Source: UBA7692 sp964650845 (GTDB lineage: Bacteria; Bacteroidota; Bacteroidia; Chitinophagales; LD1). From it: a DNA stretch of 64,000 bases. Position 1 is the stretch's first letter. Every line of letters starts with the position of its first letter. Under the pieces are notes generated by a model. The model was not told the origin of the DNA. It saw only the letters and a program-made list of their open reading frames with translations, and made no database searches. This document shows, piece by piece, positions 42,796 to 51,183 of this stretch. Made by a program: the position numbers and the translations under genes. Location: contig CAZYXR010000001.1 in assembly GCA_964650845.1 (NCBI GenBank), positions 1-64,000 of the forward strand, given 5' to 3'.

Positions 42796-43281
42796 ATGTT
42801 AAAGAAGTATGTTTGTTTTTTATTGTTGCTGATGTGTAGCTTGAGCATTTTTGCCAAAAAAGATAATGGCAAAATTTACGGCTATTGGATAAATGAAAAG
42901 AAAGACTTGGTGATTTTCATTTATGAAGACATGGAGCATGTAGTGCGCGGCAAAATTGTGTGGATGGCCGATTCGCTGGATGAATACGAAACACCGCGCA
43001 GAGATGTGATGAACAACGATACTAAACTGCGTTCGCGCAAGTTGATTGGCTTGAATATATTAGAAGATTACAGATTTGACAGAGGCGACAATGAATGGGA
43101 AGGAGGTAGAATTTATAACTTTGAAAATGGCAATGTGTATCGCGGTAAAATGTGGATTAACGAGCAGGGCGAGCTACGCGTGCGCGGGCATTGGTGGATA
43201 TTGTGGTTTTTGAGCCGCACCAAAACTTGGACAAGAGCAATATCGCCCGAGCTGATGGATGCAATTGTAAAAAAGAAATAA
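42796..43281 (+). CDS. Secreted DUF2147-family protein
   Basis: 161 residues beginning MLKKYVCFLLLLMCSLSIFA, a signal peptide that sets the start at 42796. The mature protein shows the DUF2147 pattern: GYWINEKKDLVIFIYE at the start, GLNILEDYRFDRGDNEWEGGRIY in the centre with the G-x-IY(N/D)P-type strand, and YRGKMWINEQGELRVRGH before a W-rich end. The family is periplasmic or secreted, of unknown function. It is divergent from squalene synthase. Confidence 0.82.
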   Translation: MLKKYVCFLLLLMCSLSIFAKKDNGKIYGYWINEKKDLVIFIYEDMEHVVRGKIVWMADSLDEYETPRRDVMNNDTKLRSRKLIGLNILEDYRFDRGDNEWEGGRIYNFENGNVYRGKMWINEQGELRVRGHWWILWFLSRTKTWTRAISPELMDAIVKKK

Positions 43282-43465
43282 AGTTATTGGATATGAAACA
43301 CAATAATGAATGGCTTATAATCAAATTGACACATATAATTGGCAGTGCCAAACCGCTTTTTCAAAATGAGATAGCGAACAACACAAAACTGATGATGAAT
43401 GAAACCTGGAGTTGTAAAACTTCCTAAATTTAAAATCGTCTGCAGCCAAGCAATAATTACCAATA

Positions 43466-44713
43466 GTGAACGAAGGCTTACTATACATAGGATTTTCGCA
43501 GTGCGTGTTTGCGGCTTTGGTTATTTTTAGCCGAAAACGCAAGGCTACACACGAGCGTGTGCTTATTTGGTGGTTATTGGCTATTGCATTAAAATTTTTG
43601 GTGCTGATACTAAAAATGTATCACGATGAGTATTTTGATGCCGAGTTTGCCACCGGCTTGATACCTTTTACCTTTGGCCCATTCTTGTATCTCTATACAC
43701 GATTTCTTACCGATGAAGATGCGCGATTCAGGCTTATTGATTTCAAGCATTTTGCGCCATTCTTTGTTTTCACTTTTTTGTACTTCGCATACTTCCGCGA
43801 GCGGGTTTCGTTTGAAGAAGATAACTTTTTGGGTAATGACGAGTACCTGTGGGTGCGGATGCTTTTTGCAGTGTGCATAGTTACATCGGTGGTGGTGTAC
43901 GCTTCGCTTACTTCAATTCAAATTCGCAATTTCCTCAAAAACTTTCGCCACAAGTTTTCATTCGAATCGGGCAGGCAGCGAATATACTGGCTGCGGTTTA
44001 TCAATATTTGTTTTATTGCCACAAACGGCATTTATCTTGTGGCAGGAGGCTTAAATGCGGTAGGCTACAAAAAAATGGTTGATGTAGATTTACTGTCGGG
44101 CATGGGATTGATTTTTCTGGCTTATGCCATCAGTTTTTTTGGTTTAAAACAAAAGGGGTTGTTCAAAAACTCAAGCAATGAGTTTAGCACCTATCACAAC
44201 GAACTACCCGAAAAAACCGACATGCAAACAGCCACCACTGAGCTAAAAAACATTTTACAGGAAAACAACATCAAAGCAAGCGAAGACTTAGAAAAAAACA
44301 TTGCCGATGAAGAGCAAAACAAAACGCAGCCTGCTGCCGATGTGGTAAAAAAACCTTTGGTGAATGACGAAGACATGCACCGAATGCTTAAACGCTTGTT
44401 GGAGTTTATGGATACCGACAAACCTTTCTTGAATCCCGAATTAACCATTCAAGAACTATCGGGCAGGGTGAATATTCAAAAGCATCATCTTACTTTTATT
44501 ATCAATAATGGTTTACACAAAAACTTCTTCAATTTTGTAAACGAATACAGGGTAGAAGAGTTTAAAAAGAAAGCAGCCAACACCAACTACGACCATCTTA
44601 CACTACTTGCTATTGCTTTCGATAGTGGCTTTAACTCAAAATCTTCATTCAATAATATTTTCAAAAACATTACAGGGCAAACACCCTCGGAGTATAAAAA
44701 AGGGTTGGGGTAA
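43466..44713 (+). CDS. Membrane-anchored AraC-family transcriptional regulator
   Basis: A 415-residue protein with a GTG start at 43466. Residues 1 to about 235 form six to seven transmembrane helices (for example FSQCVFAALVIFSR, FTFGPFLYLYTRF, LLSGMGLIFLAYAISFFGL). A flexible, acidic linker of about 90 residues follows. Residues about 315-415 are an AraC-type HTH domain: FLNPELTIQELSGRVNIQKHH and LTLLAIAFDSGFNSKSSFNNIFKNITGQTPSEYKK, taken in pieces. Such integral-membrane AraC regulators are common in Bacteroidota and sense extracytoplasmic or lipid signals. It is not clear which gene it controls. Confidence 0.88.
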   Translation: MNEGLLYIGFSQCVFAALVIFSRKRKATHERVLIWWLLAIALKFLVLILKMYHDEYFDAEFATGLIPFTFGPFLYLYTRFLTDEDARFRLIDFKHFAPFFVFTFLYFAYFRERVSFEEDNFLGNDEYLWVRMLFAVCIVTSVVVYASLTSIQIRNFLKNFRHKFSFESGRQRIYWLRFINICFIATNGIYLVAGGLNAVGYKKMVDVDLLSGMGLIFLAYAISFFGLKQKGLFKNSSNEFSTYHNELPEKTDMQTATTELKNILQENNIKASEDLEKNIADEEQNKTQPAADVVKKPLVNDEDMHRMLKRLLEFMDTDKPFLNPELTIQELSGRVNIQKHHLTFIINNGLHKNFFNFVNEYRVEEFKKKAANTNYDHLTLLAIAFDSGFNSKSSFNNIFKNITGQTPSEYKKGLG

Positions 44714-44770
44714 AATGCTAATTTTGAAGAGAACTCAATACTGCTTCACGAATAAATATATTTTCGCAAC

Positions 44771-45421
44771 ATGGGTAAAACAATTGTAGCACCATCTGTA
44801 TTAAGTGCCGACTTTTTGCAATTAGGCAAGGATGTAGAAATGCTAAACCAAAGCAGCGCAGAGTGGGTTCATATTGATGTGATGGATGGGGTATTTGTGC
44901 CAAACATTTCTTTTGGCTTTCCGCTGTTGCAGGCTATTCGCAGAGACACCAAAAAGTTTTGCGATGTGCATTTAATGATTGAAAAACCCGAGCGTTACAT
45001 CACACAATTTAAGCAAGCTGGAGCCGATAATATTTCAGTGCATTTTGAGGGAAATCTGCATTTAGATTCACTGATTCATCAGATTAAAAATGCCGGCTGC
45101 ACTGCCGGTGTGGCGCTAAACCCCGCAACTCCGGTTAGTGTGTTAAGCGAAGTAATCCATTTGCTCGATGTAGTATTGATAATGAGTGTAAACCCTGGTT
45201 TTGGCGGGCAAAAATTTATTGAGCGCAGCATAGAAAAAGTGCGCGAAGCCAAAGCAATGATAAACACTACAAACAGCAACGCAGTTATTGAAGTAGATGG
45301 AGGAGTAACATTGCAAAATGCACCTTTGTTGAAAGCTGCCGGTGCCGGTATTTTAGTTGCCGGCAACACCGTTTTTGCATCGGCAAATCCCGTTGAAACC
45401 ATTGCAGCATTGGCATTGTAA
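44771..45421 (+). CDS. rpe: Ribulose-phosphate 3-epimerase
   Basis: 216 residues. The TIM-barrel metal-site residues are in WVHIDVMDGVFVPN (His34, Asp36) and CDVHLMIEKPERY, with Asp in EVDGGV near residue 175. The phosphate loop is MSVNPGFGGQKF. It interconverts ribulose 5-phosphate and xylulose 5-phosphate in the pentose phosphate pathway. The length and all blocks are standard. Confidence 0.96.
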   Translation: MGKTIVAPSVLSADFLQLGKDVEMLNQSSAEWVHIDVMDGVFVPNISFGFPLLQAIRRDTKKFCDVHLMIEKPERYITQFKQAGADNISVHFEGNLHLDSLIHQIKNAGCTAGVALNPATPVSVLSEVIHLLDVVLIMSVNPGFGGQKFIERSIEKVREAKAMINTTNSNAVIEVDGGVTLQNAPLLKAAGAGILVAGNTVFASANPVETIAALAL

Positions 45422-45505
45422 TTTATTGCCAATAAATTTTTTTGCGAAAATTAGCTTTATGCAAAAGCACAATAGTGTAACATTGCAAACTCAAAATAAA
45501 AACTA

Positions 45506-45811
45506 TTGCAGTTCCTAAAACAAAGCTTCATACTTTTTTTTATCTCGTTGATGACCTTCTGTCAATTCTCGCATGTGTATGTGCTATTGGTAACACAAAA
45601 CACTACCGCAATAACAATGTTTGTAGAGCCCGAAGAAGAGGAAAAGGAACACAAAGAAGGAGGCAAGCAATTGCCTTTTTACAATACGCATCATAACGAT
45701 TTTAACTTAGCAAATCATCAACAAATATCTATAGCTTTTACCCTCGCCAATTCTTTTCTTATTACATCCTACCACTCCTTACCCGAAGCTCCTCCTCCGA
45801 ATTTTTCTTAG
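45506..45811 (+). CDS. Small hypothetical protein with a hydrophobic N-terminus
   Basis: 101 residues from a TTG start at 45506 (no ATG is available). The N-terminal 30 residues are hydrophobic (FILFFISLMTFCQFSHVYVLL), then a charged segment EPEEEEKEHKEGG, then NTHHNDFNLANHQQI and a proline-rich end PEAPPPNFS. It could be an exported or anchored peptide encoded in front of the carbonic anhydrase. No family recognised. Confidence 0.45.
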   Translation: MQFLKQSFILFFISLMTFCQFSHVYVLLVTQNTTAITMFVEPEEEEKEHKEGGKQLPFYNTHHNDFNLANHQQISIAFTLANSFLITSYHSLPEAPPPNFS

Positions 45812-45938
45812 TTTTATTACTCGGCAATCATACCTGCAACAATAGTGTTTGGCAAGCTGAGTGATGTATATTGATGCTTTCGCGAGCATAACCTCCAATG
45901 TGTTGGAGTATTTTATCAATCAAAAAAAACTAAGAACA

Positions 45939-46586
45939 ATGCCAAAAATATATCAAGAAATTTTCAAGAATAATGAATTGTGGGTTGCACAAAAACTAAA
46001 AGACGATCCGGAATATTTTAATAAACTTTCGAAAGGGCAAAAGCCGCCAATACTTTGGATTGGATGCTCAGATAGCCGCGTTCCGGCAAATGAAATTACA
46101 GGTACTCAACCGGGCGAAATATTTGTACATCGCAACATAGCCAACATGGTAGTACACACCGACATGAGCATGTTAAGCGTGTTGGACTACGCTGTAAATG
46201 TGTTAGGCGTTAGCCATGTAATTGTATGCGGCCACTACGGTTGCGGAGGCGTAAATGCCGCTTTAGAAAATAACCAAGTAGGCATTATTGATAACTGGCT
46301 TCGCCACATTAAGGATGTGTATCGCCTACACAAAGATGAAATTGACGCACTACCAACACTAAGAGACAAACAAAGAAGGATGGTAGAGGTAAATGTTCAA
46401 GAGCAAGTTTATGACCTAAGCAAAACATCCATCATTCAAGGCGCATGGGAACAAGGCAAGTTTTTGCAAGTTCATGGCTTGGTTTATGATATTGAAAACG
46501 GCATACTAAAAGACCTTGACGTTACCGTTGGCGACAACTCGCAAATGGATGGTGTTTACAAATTCAATTTTGACTCAATAGCATAA
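45939..46586 (+). CDS. can: Beta-class carbonic anhydrase
   Basis: 215 residues from the ATG at 45939 (a longer frame to 45861 lacks similarity). The zinc ligands and catalytic dyad are in GCSDSRVPA (Cys43, Asp45, Arg47) and CGHYGCGGV (His99, Cys102). It hydrates CO2 to bicarbonate in the cytoplasm. It is 13 bp upstream of a SulP transporter gene, a pairing that suggests bicarbonate supply or uptake. Confidence 0.95.
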   Translation: MPKIYQEIFKNNELWVAQKLKDDPEYFNKLSKGQKPPILWIGCSDSRVPANEITGTQPGEIFVHRNIANMVVHTDMSMLSVLDYAVNVLGVSHVIVCGHYGCGGVNAALENNQVGIIDNWLRHIKDVYRLHKDEIDALPTLRDKQRRMVEVNVQEQVYDLSKTSIIQGAWEQGKFLQVHGLVYDIENGILKDLDVTVGDNSQMDGVYKFNFDSIA

Positions 46587-46599
46587 AACACACAATAAA

Positions 46600-48165
46600 G
46601 TGAAGCAATTTTTTAAAGAAATAAAATATGACTTACCTGCGGGGCTGGTAGTATATTTAGTGGCATTACCGCTGTGTTTAGGCGTTGCTTTGGCATCTAC
46701 GGGGCGTCCCGATTTGTTGTTCTCGGGTATCATAGCGGGAATGATTGGTGGGGTTGTAGTGGGTGCTTTAAGCGGCTCCAGCCTTGGAGTTGCCGGCCCG
46801 GCAGCAGGCTTAGTGGTAATTGTGCTTGGCGCTATCGAATCGTTGGGAAGTTTCGAAGCATTTTTGCTGGCAGTAGTGGTAGCTGGATTTATTCAACTAA
46901 TAGCCGGTTTCTTAAAAGCAGGAATTATTGGTTACTACTTTCCATCCTCTGTAATAAAAGGAATGCTGGCAGCCATTGGTATCACTTTGATTTTAAAAGA
47001 AATTCCTCATGCATTTGGATACGATAAAGACTTTATGGGCGATATGGATTTCGATCAAAAAGACGGTCATAACACATTTACCGAATTGTACTATGCAGTA
47101 AAGTTTCATAGCAAAGGAGCGGTGATAATTTCCCTCGTTTCTGTTGCCATGCTGCTGCTGTTCGATAGGCCTTTTATGAAGAAAATTCAACTCTTCAAAT
47201 TTGTGCCGGGTGCATTGTTTGTAGTGCTTACAGGCGTGGGCCTTAACTTGTTCTTTGCAGGTGCTTTTCCTGAATTTGAAATGAAAGGCGAACATCTTGT
47301 TCAATTACCGGTTGCATCAAACCCAGCGGAGTTTTTGAGTTTCTTTAAGCTGCCCGATTTTAGCCAATTTTCAAATTTAGAGATTTATAAAATTGCTTTC
47401 ACTTTGGCTATTGTAGCAAGTTTAGAAACCTTGTTAAGCGTAGAAGCTACCGACAAGTTAGATCCATTTAAACGCAACACACCTACAAACAGAGAATTAA
47501 AAGCTCAGGGTGTAGGCAATATCGTTTCTGGTTTAATTGGTGGCTTACCAATAACTCAAGTAATTGTAAGAAGTTCTGCAAACATAAACTCGGGAGGCAG
47601 AACAAAATTGGCAACCATTACACATGGTGTAATATTGTTATTGTCGGCAATATTGATTCCTGCATTTCTTAATTACATTCCACTTGCGTCTCTTGCCGCA
47701 ATTTTATTGTTGGTTGGATACAAACTATCTAATCTTTCGCTTTACAAAGGCATGTATAAATTGGGCTGGGAGCAGTTCATTCCTTTTGTTACCACAGTGG
47801 TAGCAATTCTTTACACCGACCTATTGAAAGGCATTGGAATAGGCATGGTGGTTGCCATCTATTTTATTCTTCGCAAAAACTACAAGCATTCATACTTCTA
47901 TAAAAAAGAAGATGCCAAAGAAGGCGAAGTAATAAGGCTAACATTATCTGAAGAAGTAACCTTCTTGAACAAAGGAAGCATTCAACTAACGCTCAGCAAC
48001 CTGCCAGAAAATTGCACAGTAATTATTGATGGCTCTAAATCAATAAACATTGATTATGACGTGCTGGAAATTATTCACGAGTTTAAAAATCACCGTGCTG
48101 AACCAAACAACATCAAGGTAGAGCTAATTGCCATACCCGATATAGAGAAAGTTGGCGCGCATTGA
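46600..48165 (+). CDS. SulP-family anion transporter with a truncated STAS domain
   Basis: A 521-residue membrane protein with a GTG start. It shows the SulP N-terminal block YDLPAGLVVYLVALPLCLG, ten or more helices, and the signature TNRELKAQGVGNIVSGLIGG leading to RSSANINSGGRTK. The cytoplasmic C-terminus (about 430-521) is a STAS-like domain (VTFLNKGSIQLTL, CTVIIDGSKSINIDYDVLEII). Because it follows beta-carbonic anhydrase in an operon, bicarbonate is the likely substrate, though sulfate cannot be excluded. Confidence 0.9.
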   Translation: MKQFFKEIKYDLPAGLVVYLVALPLCLGVALASTGRPDLLFSGIIAGMIGGVVVGALSGSSLGVAGPAAGLVVIVLGAIESLGSFEAFLLAVVVAGFIQLIAGFLKAGIIGYYFPSSVIKGMLAAIGITLILKEIPHAFGYDKDFMGDMDFDQKDGHNTFTELYYAVKFHSKGAVIISLVSVAMLLLFDRPFMKKIQLFKFVPGALFVVLTGVGLNLFFAGAFPEFEMKGEHLVQLPVASNPAEFLSFFKLPDFSQFSNLEIYKIAFTLAIVASLETLLSVEATDKLDPFKRNTPTNRELKAQGVGNIVSGLIGGLPITQVIVRSSANINSGGRTKLATITHGVILLLSAILIPAFLNYIPLASLAAILLLVGYKLSNLSLYKGMYKLGWEQFIPFVTTVVAILYTDLLKGIGIGMVVAIYFILRKNYKHSYFYKKEDAKEGEVIRLTLSEEVTFLNKGSIQLTLSNLPENCTVIIDGSKSINIDYDVLEIIHEFKNHRAEPNNIKVELIAIPDIEKVGAH

Positions 48166-48187
48166 TCAGCAAATTACTTTTGCAGTA

Positions 48188-49036
48188 ATGAAAAGATTAT
48201 TTTTTGTTAGTCTGTTCTTGCTGCCTGCAATAATTCATGCTCAGTATGATGGTTTGCTATGGAAAATTACCCACGAAAATTCCAAGCAACCATCATACCT
48301 TTTCGGCACCATGCACACTACAGATAGCCGAGCTTTTACTTTCAGTGAACAAGCAAAAAACAAAATAGAGCAATGCGATGCTTTTGCTATGGAATTGCTG
48401 ATGGATGACAACAGTATTGACATCAACCTACTAATGAGTTTGATGATGACAGATGGTTCTACTTTACGTTCATTGTTTTCCGAAAAAGAATTTCATACTC
48501 TTGATTCGTTACTGGGAAACTTCATAGGATTTCCATTAGAGATGTTAGATAACATCCAACCAATAGTTTTGATTGCCTTACTGGAACAAGCCGGCTTGGG
48601 CAAAGATAGCTCGTTACCGCTTGACTTGTTCCTTATGCAACATGCCAAAACGAAAAAGAAAAAACTACTGGGTATAGAAACTGTTGCCGAGCAGTTAAGC
48701 GCATTGCAATCGCTTACATACCAAGAACAAGCCGAAATGATTTCGGCAGAATTGAGCAAGCAACAAAACGAGCTAAATGAAAACGACTCGCTAACTCACT
48801 ACTATTCTGCTGGAAAATTAGATAGCCTTTTGGCTCTCAACAACCGAAACCCAATGCCCGAAAAATTAGCAAAAGCCTTGCTCGATAATCGCAATGAAAT
48901 TATGGCGCAACGCATTGAAGTATTCATGAAAAAAGAATCTGTTTTTGCCGCTGTGGGCGCGCTGCATTTACCGGGTGCAAATGGTGTAATTGAGCGATTG
49001 AGAAAGAAAGGTTTTGTAGTGGAAGCTGTTCGCTAA
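48188..49036 (+). CDS. TraB/GumN-family secreted protein
   Basis: 282 residues starting MKRLFFVSLFLLPAIIHAQ, a signal peptide that sets the start at 48188. The TraB/GumN motifs are LLWKITHENSKQPSYLFGTMH near the mature N-terminus (two GxxH-type strands) and AAVGALHLPGANGVIERLRKKGF near the C-terminus. The family is related to Tiki-type metalloproteases, with the His of FGTMH and of GALHLPG as probable metal ligands. Substrate unknown. It overlaps the convergent methyltransferase gene by 4 bp. Confidence 0.87.
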   Translation: MKRLFFVSLFLLPAIIHAQYDGLLWKITHENSKQPSYLFGTMHTTDSRAFTFSEQAKNKIEQCDAFAMELLMDDNSIDINLLMSLMMTDGSTLRSLFSEKEFHTLDSLLGNFIGFPLEMLDNIQPIVLIALLEQAGLGKDSSLPLDLFLMQHAKTKKKKLLGIETVAEQLSALQSLTYQEQAEMISAELSKQQNELNENDSLTHYYSAGKLDSLLALNNRNPMPEKLAKALLDNRNEIMAQRIEVFMKKESVFAAVGALHLPGANGVIERLRKKGFVVEAVR

Positions 49037-49767
49037 TGAACTTTTCCAATGCGCAATAAAATATCAAATTTCACTTTGCGAGTTTCACTACCCCAACATT
49101 GTTTTAGTTTTTGTTCAATTAAGTTTATCGGGTTTTCTCCTTTTGCTTTGGTGTAATGTTTTACTGCCGACCAAGTGCCTAAATATCCAATCATGTGTTC
49201 AAAATTCCAATTCAATTCGTTGCTGAATTTCGATACTTTAATTTCCTGAAACGGAAAAGGAATTGTAAGATAATTTTCATCAATGTATTTGCGCTCGGCA
49301 TCCCAAAACAAACCAAGTTTATTGTAGTAGAAATCCTCAATTACAGCATCTGCCTCATCAAAGGTTTTTATCAAGCCATACCCGATAACTGCAATGATGG
49401 CTTTAGGCTTTGCAACACGTTTTACCTCAGTATAAAATTTTTCAAAATCGAACCAGTGAATCGCCTGCGCTACGGTAATTAAATCAAATGTATTTGCGGC
49501 AAAATTTGTTGCCTCCGCAGGCTGCACACTGTAAATAATATTCTGTTTTAGAGCAGCATTTTCTATTTGCTGTGCGCTGATGTCTGTTGCATAAACTTTA
49601 TCAAAGAAATATACGAGTTCCGCAGCTATTTGGCCGTTGCCAGTGCCGCAATCCCATGCTGCTTTGCGATTGTGCAGTTGCGATAATAAAAACGAAAACA
49701 ACTCAGCCGGATAGCTTGGGCGATAGAGCAAATACTTATCTGATTGAAGCGAGAAGTTGTCTTTCAT
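49033..49767 (-). CDS. Class I SAM-dependent methyltransferase
   Basis: 244 residues. The AdoMet motif I is AAWDCGTGNGQIAAEL (38-53), motif II VYATDISAQQIENA, and the post-I block FDLITVAQAIHWFDFEKF is typical of the UbiE/YCR047-like (trans-aconitate methyltransferase-related) group. The substrate is unknown. The start ATG at 49767 gives MKDNFSLQSDKYLLYRPSYP, a family-typical beginning. Confidence 0.87.
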   Translation of the reverse strand: MKDNFSLQSDKYLLYRPSYPAELFSFLLSQLHNRKAAWDCGTGNGQIAAELVYFFDKVYATDISAQQIENAALKQNIIYSVQPAEATNFAANTFDLITVAQAIHWFDFEKFYTEVKRVAKPKAIIAVIGYGLIKTFDEADAVIEDFYYNKLGLFWDAERKYIDENYLTIPFPFQEIKVSKFSNELNWNFEHMIGYLGTWSAVKHYTKAKGENPINLIEQKLKQCWGSETRKVKFDILLRIGKVH

Positions 49768-49909
49768 TTCTATCAGGTAAACTTATCAATTACAACTTCA
49801 TTTATTGCACCTGAAATTTTTTCATGCAAAAACAAAACATTCAGAAAAGTTGTCATATAAAAACGATAGCAAAACGCCAAAGTGGCGGCAAATGCGCTCT
49901 GGCATTGCA

Positions 49910-49940
49910 TTTGAGAAAAGGTGAAGCGTAAACAATTTTG
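49910..49940 (+). promoter_or_regulatory. Promoter of the small heat-shock protein gene
   Basis: TTTG (49910-49913), 19 nt, CAATTTTG (49933-49940), which matches TAnnTTTG at all but the first base. The ATG is 24 nt downstream. No CIRCE-like repeat is seen. Confidence 0.65.
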
Positions 49941-49963
49941 TTTCAGATAAAAAAACAATAATC

Positions 49964-50410
49964 ATGAGAACATTAAATTTCAGACCGCTACACACACAAA
50001 ACGTTCCTAATTTTTCAAACTTTATTGAAAGTATTTTCAATGACAATGTGCCGGCTGCATTAAACAGCGAATGGTATCGCAACGCGCCTTTGGTAAACAT
50101 CAAAGATACAGCCGAGAGCTACCAAATTGAAGTTGCAGCACCGGGCTTTAGCAAAGAAAGTTTTTCGGTAAAAGTGGAAGACAACACACTTACCATTGCT
50201 GGCGAACATAGTGGCGAGCAACAAACTGAAGGCGAAAAATACACTCGTAAAGAATTTGGCCATCAAAGTTTTTCAAGAAGTTTCACTTTGCCTAAGCGCA
50301 TTGATGCTTCGAAAATTGCAGGGGTGTATGAAAACGGAATTTTAAAAGTTACGCTTCCAAAACCCGAAGAAGAAAAACCAAAGGCTGCTGTGGAAGTAAA
50401 AATTGCATAA
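49964..50410 (+). CDS. Small heat-shock protein (Hsp20/alpha-crystallin)
   Basis: 148 residues with an alpha-crystallin domain from about residue 45: APLVNIKDTAESYQIEVAAPGFSKE begins it and the family A-x-x-x-n-GvL motif appears as AGVYENGILKVTLPK (about 119-133). A short C-terminal extension follows, without an evident IxI motif. It is an ATP-independent holdase. Single-gene transcript between promoter 49910 and terminator 50442. Confidence 0.94.
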   Translation: MRTLNFRPLHTQNVPNFSNFIESIFNDNVPAALNSEWYRNAPLVNIKDTAESYQIEVAAPGFSKESFSVKVEDNTLTIAGEHSGEQQTEGEKYTRKEFGHQSFSRSFTLPKRIDASKIAGVYENGILKVTLPKPEEEKPKAAVEVKIA

Positions 50411-50441
50411 GCAAAAACTCAACAAAGTAGATTGAAGCACA

Positions 50442-50480
50442 AACCTTCTGGAAAGAAATTTCCGGAAGGTTTTGTTTTTT
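50442..50480 (+). terminator. Terminator of the small heat-shock protein gene
   Basis: AACCTTCTGGAAA, loop GAAA, TTTCCGGAAGGTT: a 13-bp stem with one G-U pair, then TTGTTTTTT. Confidence 0.88.
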
Positions 50481-50592
50481 ACATCTGCTTTCAACAAACC
50501 TGTTATTCAATCTGTAAATTGCAATTCCGTAATTCTGCAAATAATAATCACAACATACAATTACATTTGCCGTTTCAAACTAAAAAGAGAAA

Positions 50593-51123
50593 ATGAATTT
50601 CGAATATTTGATAGACGTTTTGAGTTTAACAATTCCGCCAACACTGGTTTTTCTTACGGCATATTTTATGCTAAAACAACAATCGCGTAAAGAGTTAGAA
50701 CTAAAAATGCTCGACCTTAAATTGCGCGATAGCAAAGACATGAAAATACTACGTCTGCAGGCCTACGAGCGGTTGGCATTGTTTTTAGAAAGAATTTCTC
50801 CCTACTCACTTATCTCGCGCTGCATCGAGCCCGATATGATTAGCCAGGAATTGCAATATGCCATTGTAAAAACTGTGCGTGCCGAGTTTGAACACAATCT
50901 TTCGCAGCAAGTATATGTAAGCGACAATACTTGGAGTTTGATTGTGCAATCAAAAGACGAAATCATAAAAACCATAAACCTTATTAGCGCACAGGTAGCA
51001 AGCGATGCTTCGGCACAAGAGTTGAGCCGCTATATTTTACAAGCCATAGGTAATGCAAACATGCCGCTACCAACGCAACAGGCATTAGATTACTTAAAAG
51101 CAGAAGGGCGCGAGTTATTTTAA
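50593..51123 (+). CDS. Conserved membrane-anchored hypothetical protein
   Basis: 176 residues with one N-terminal transmembrane segment (LTIPPTLVFLTAYFML) and a long helical cytoplasmic part that may form a coiled coil (RKELELKMLDLKLRDSKDM). The block QAYERLALFLERISPYSLISR is the most distinctive. I do not recognise a characterised family. It lies 60 bp upstream of the methylmalonyl-CoA mutase gene on the same strand and could be cotranscribed. Confidence 0.72.
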   Translation: MNFEYLIDVLSLTIPPTLVFLTAYFMLKQQSRKELELKMLDLKLRDSKDMKILRLQAYERLALFLERISPYSLISRCIEPDMISQELQYAIVKTVRAEFEHNLSQQVYVSDNTWSLIVQSKDEIIKTINLISAQVASDASAQELSRYILQAIGNANMPLPTQQALDYLKAEGRELF

Positions 51124-51183
51124 TTCAATCACCTCGAAACGCAAGATGGCTTTGCACATTAAATCTTTTGATACCAAACATTC

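Noticed and set aside
43282..43465. Short frame overlapping the end of the DUF2147 gene (43191-43427)
   Set aside because: It starts inside the coding region of the DUF2147 gene in another frame and has no signal, domain or ribosome-binding context.
51124..51183. Cobalamin riboswitch upstream of the mutase
   Set aside because: Only 60 bp separate the genes, and no B12-box-like sequence or aptamer-scale structure fits.
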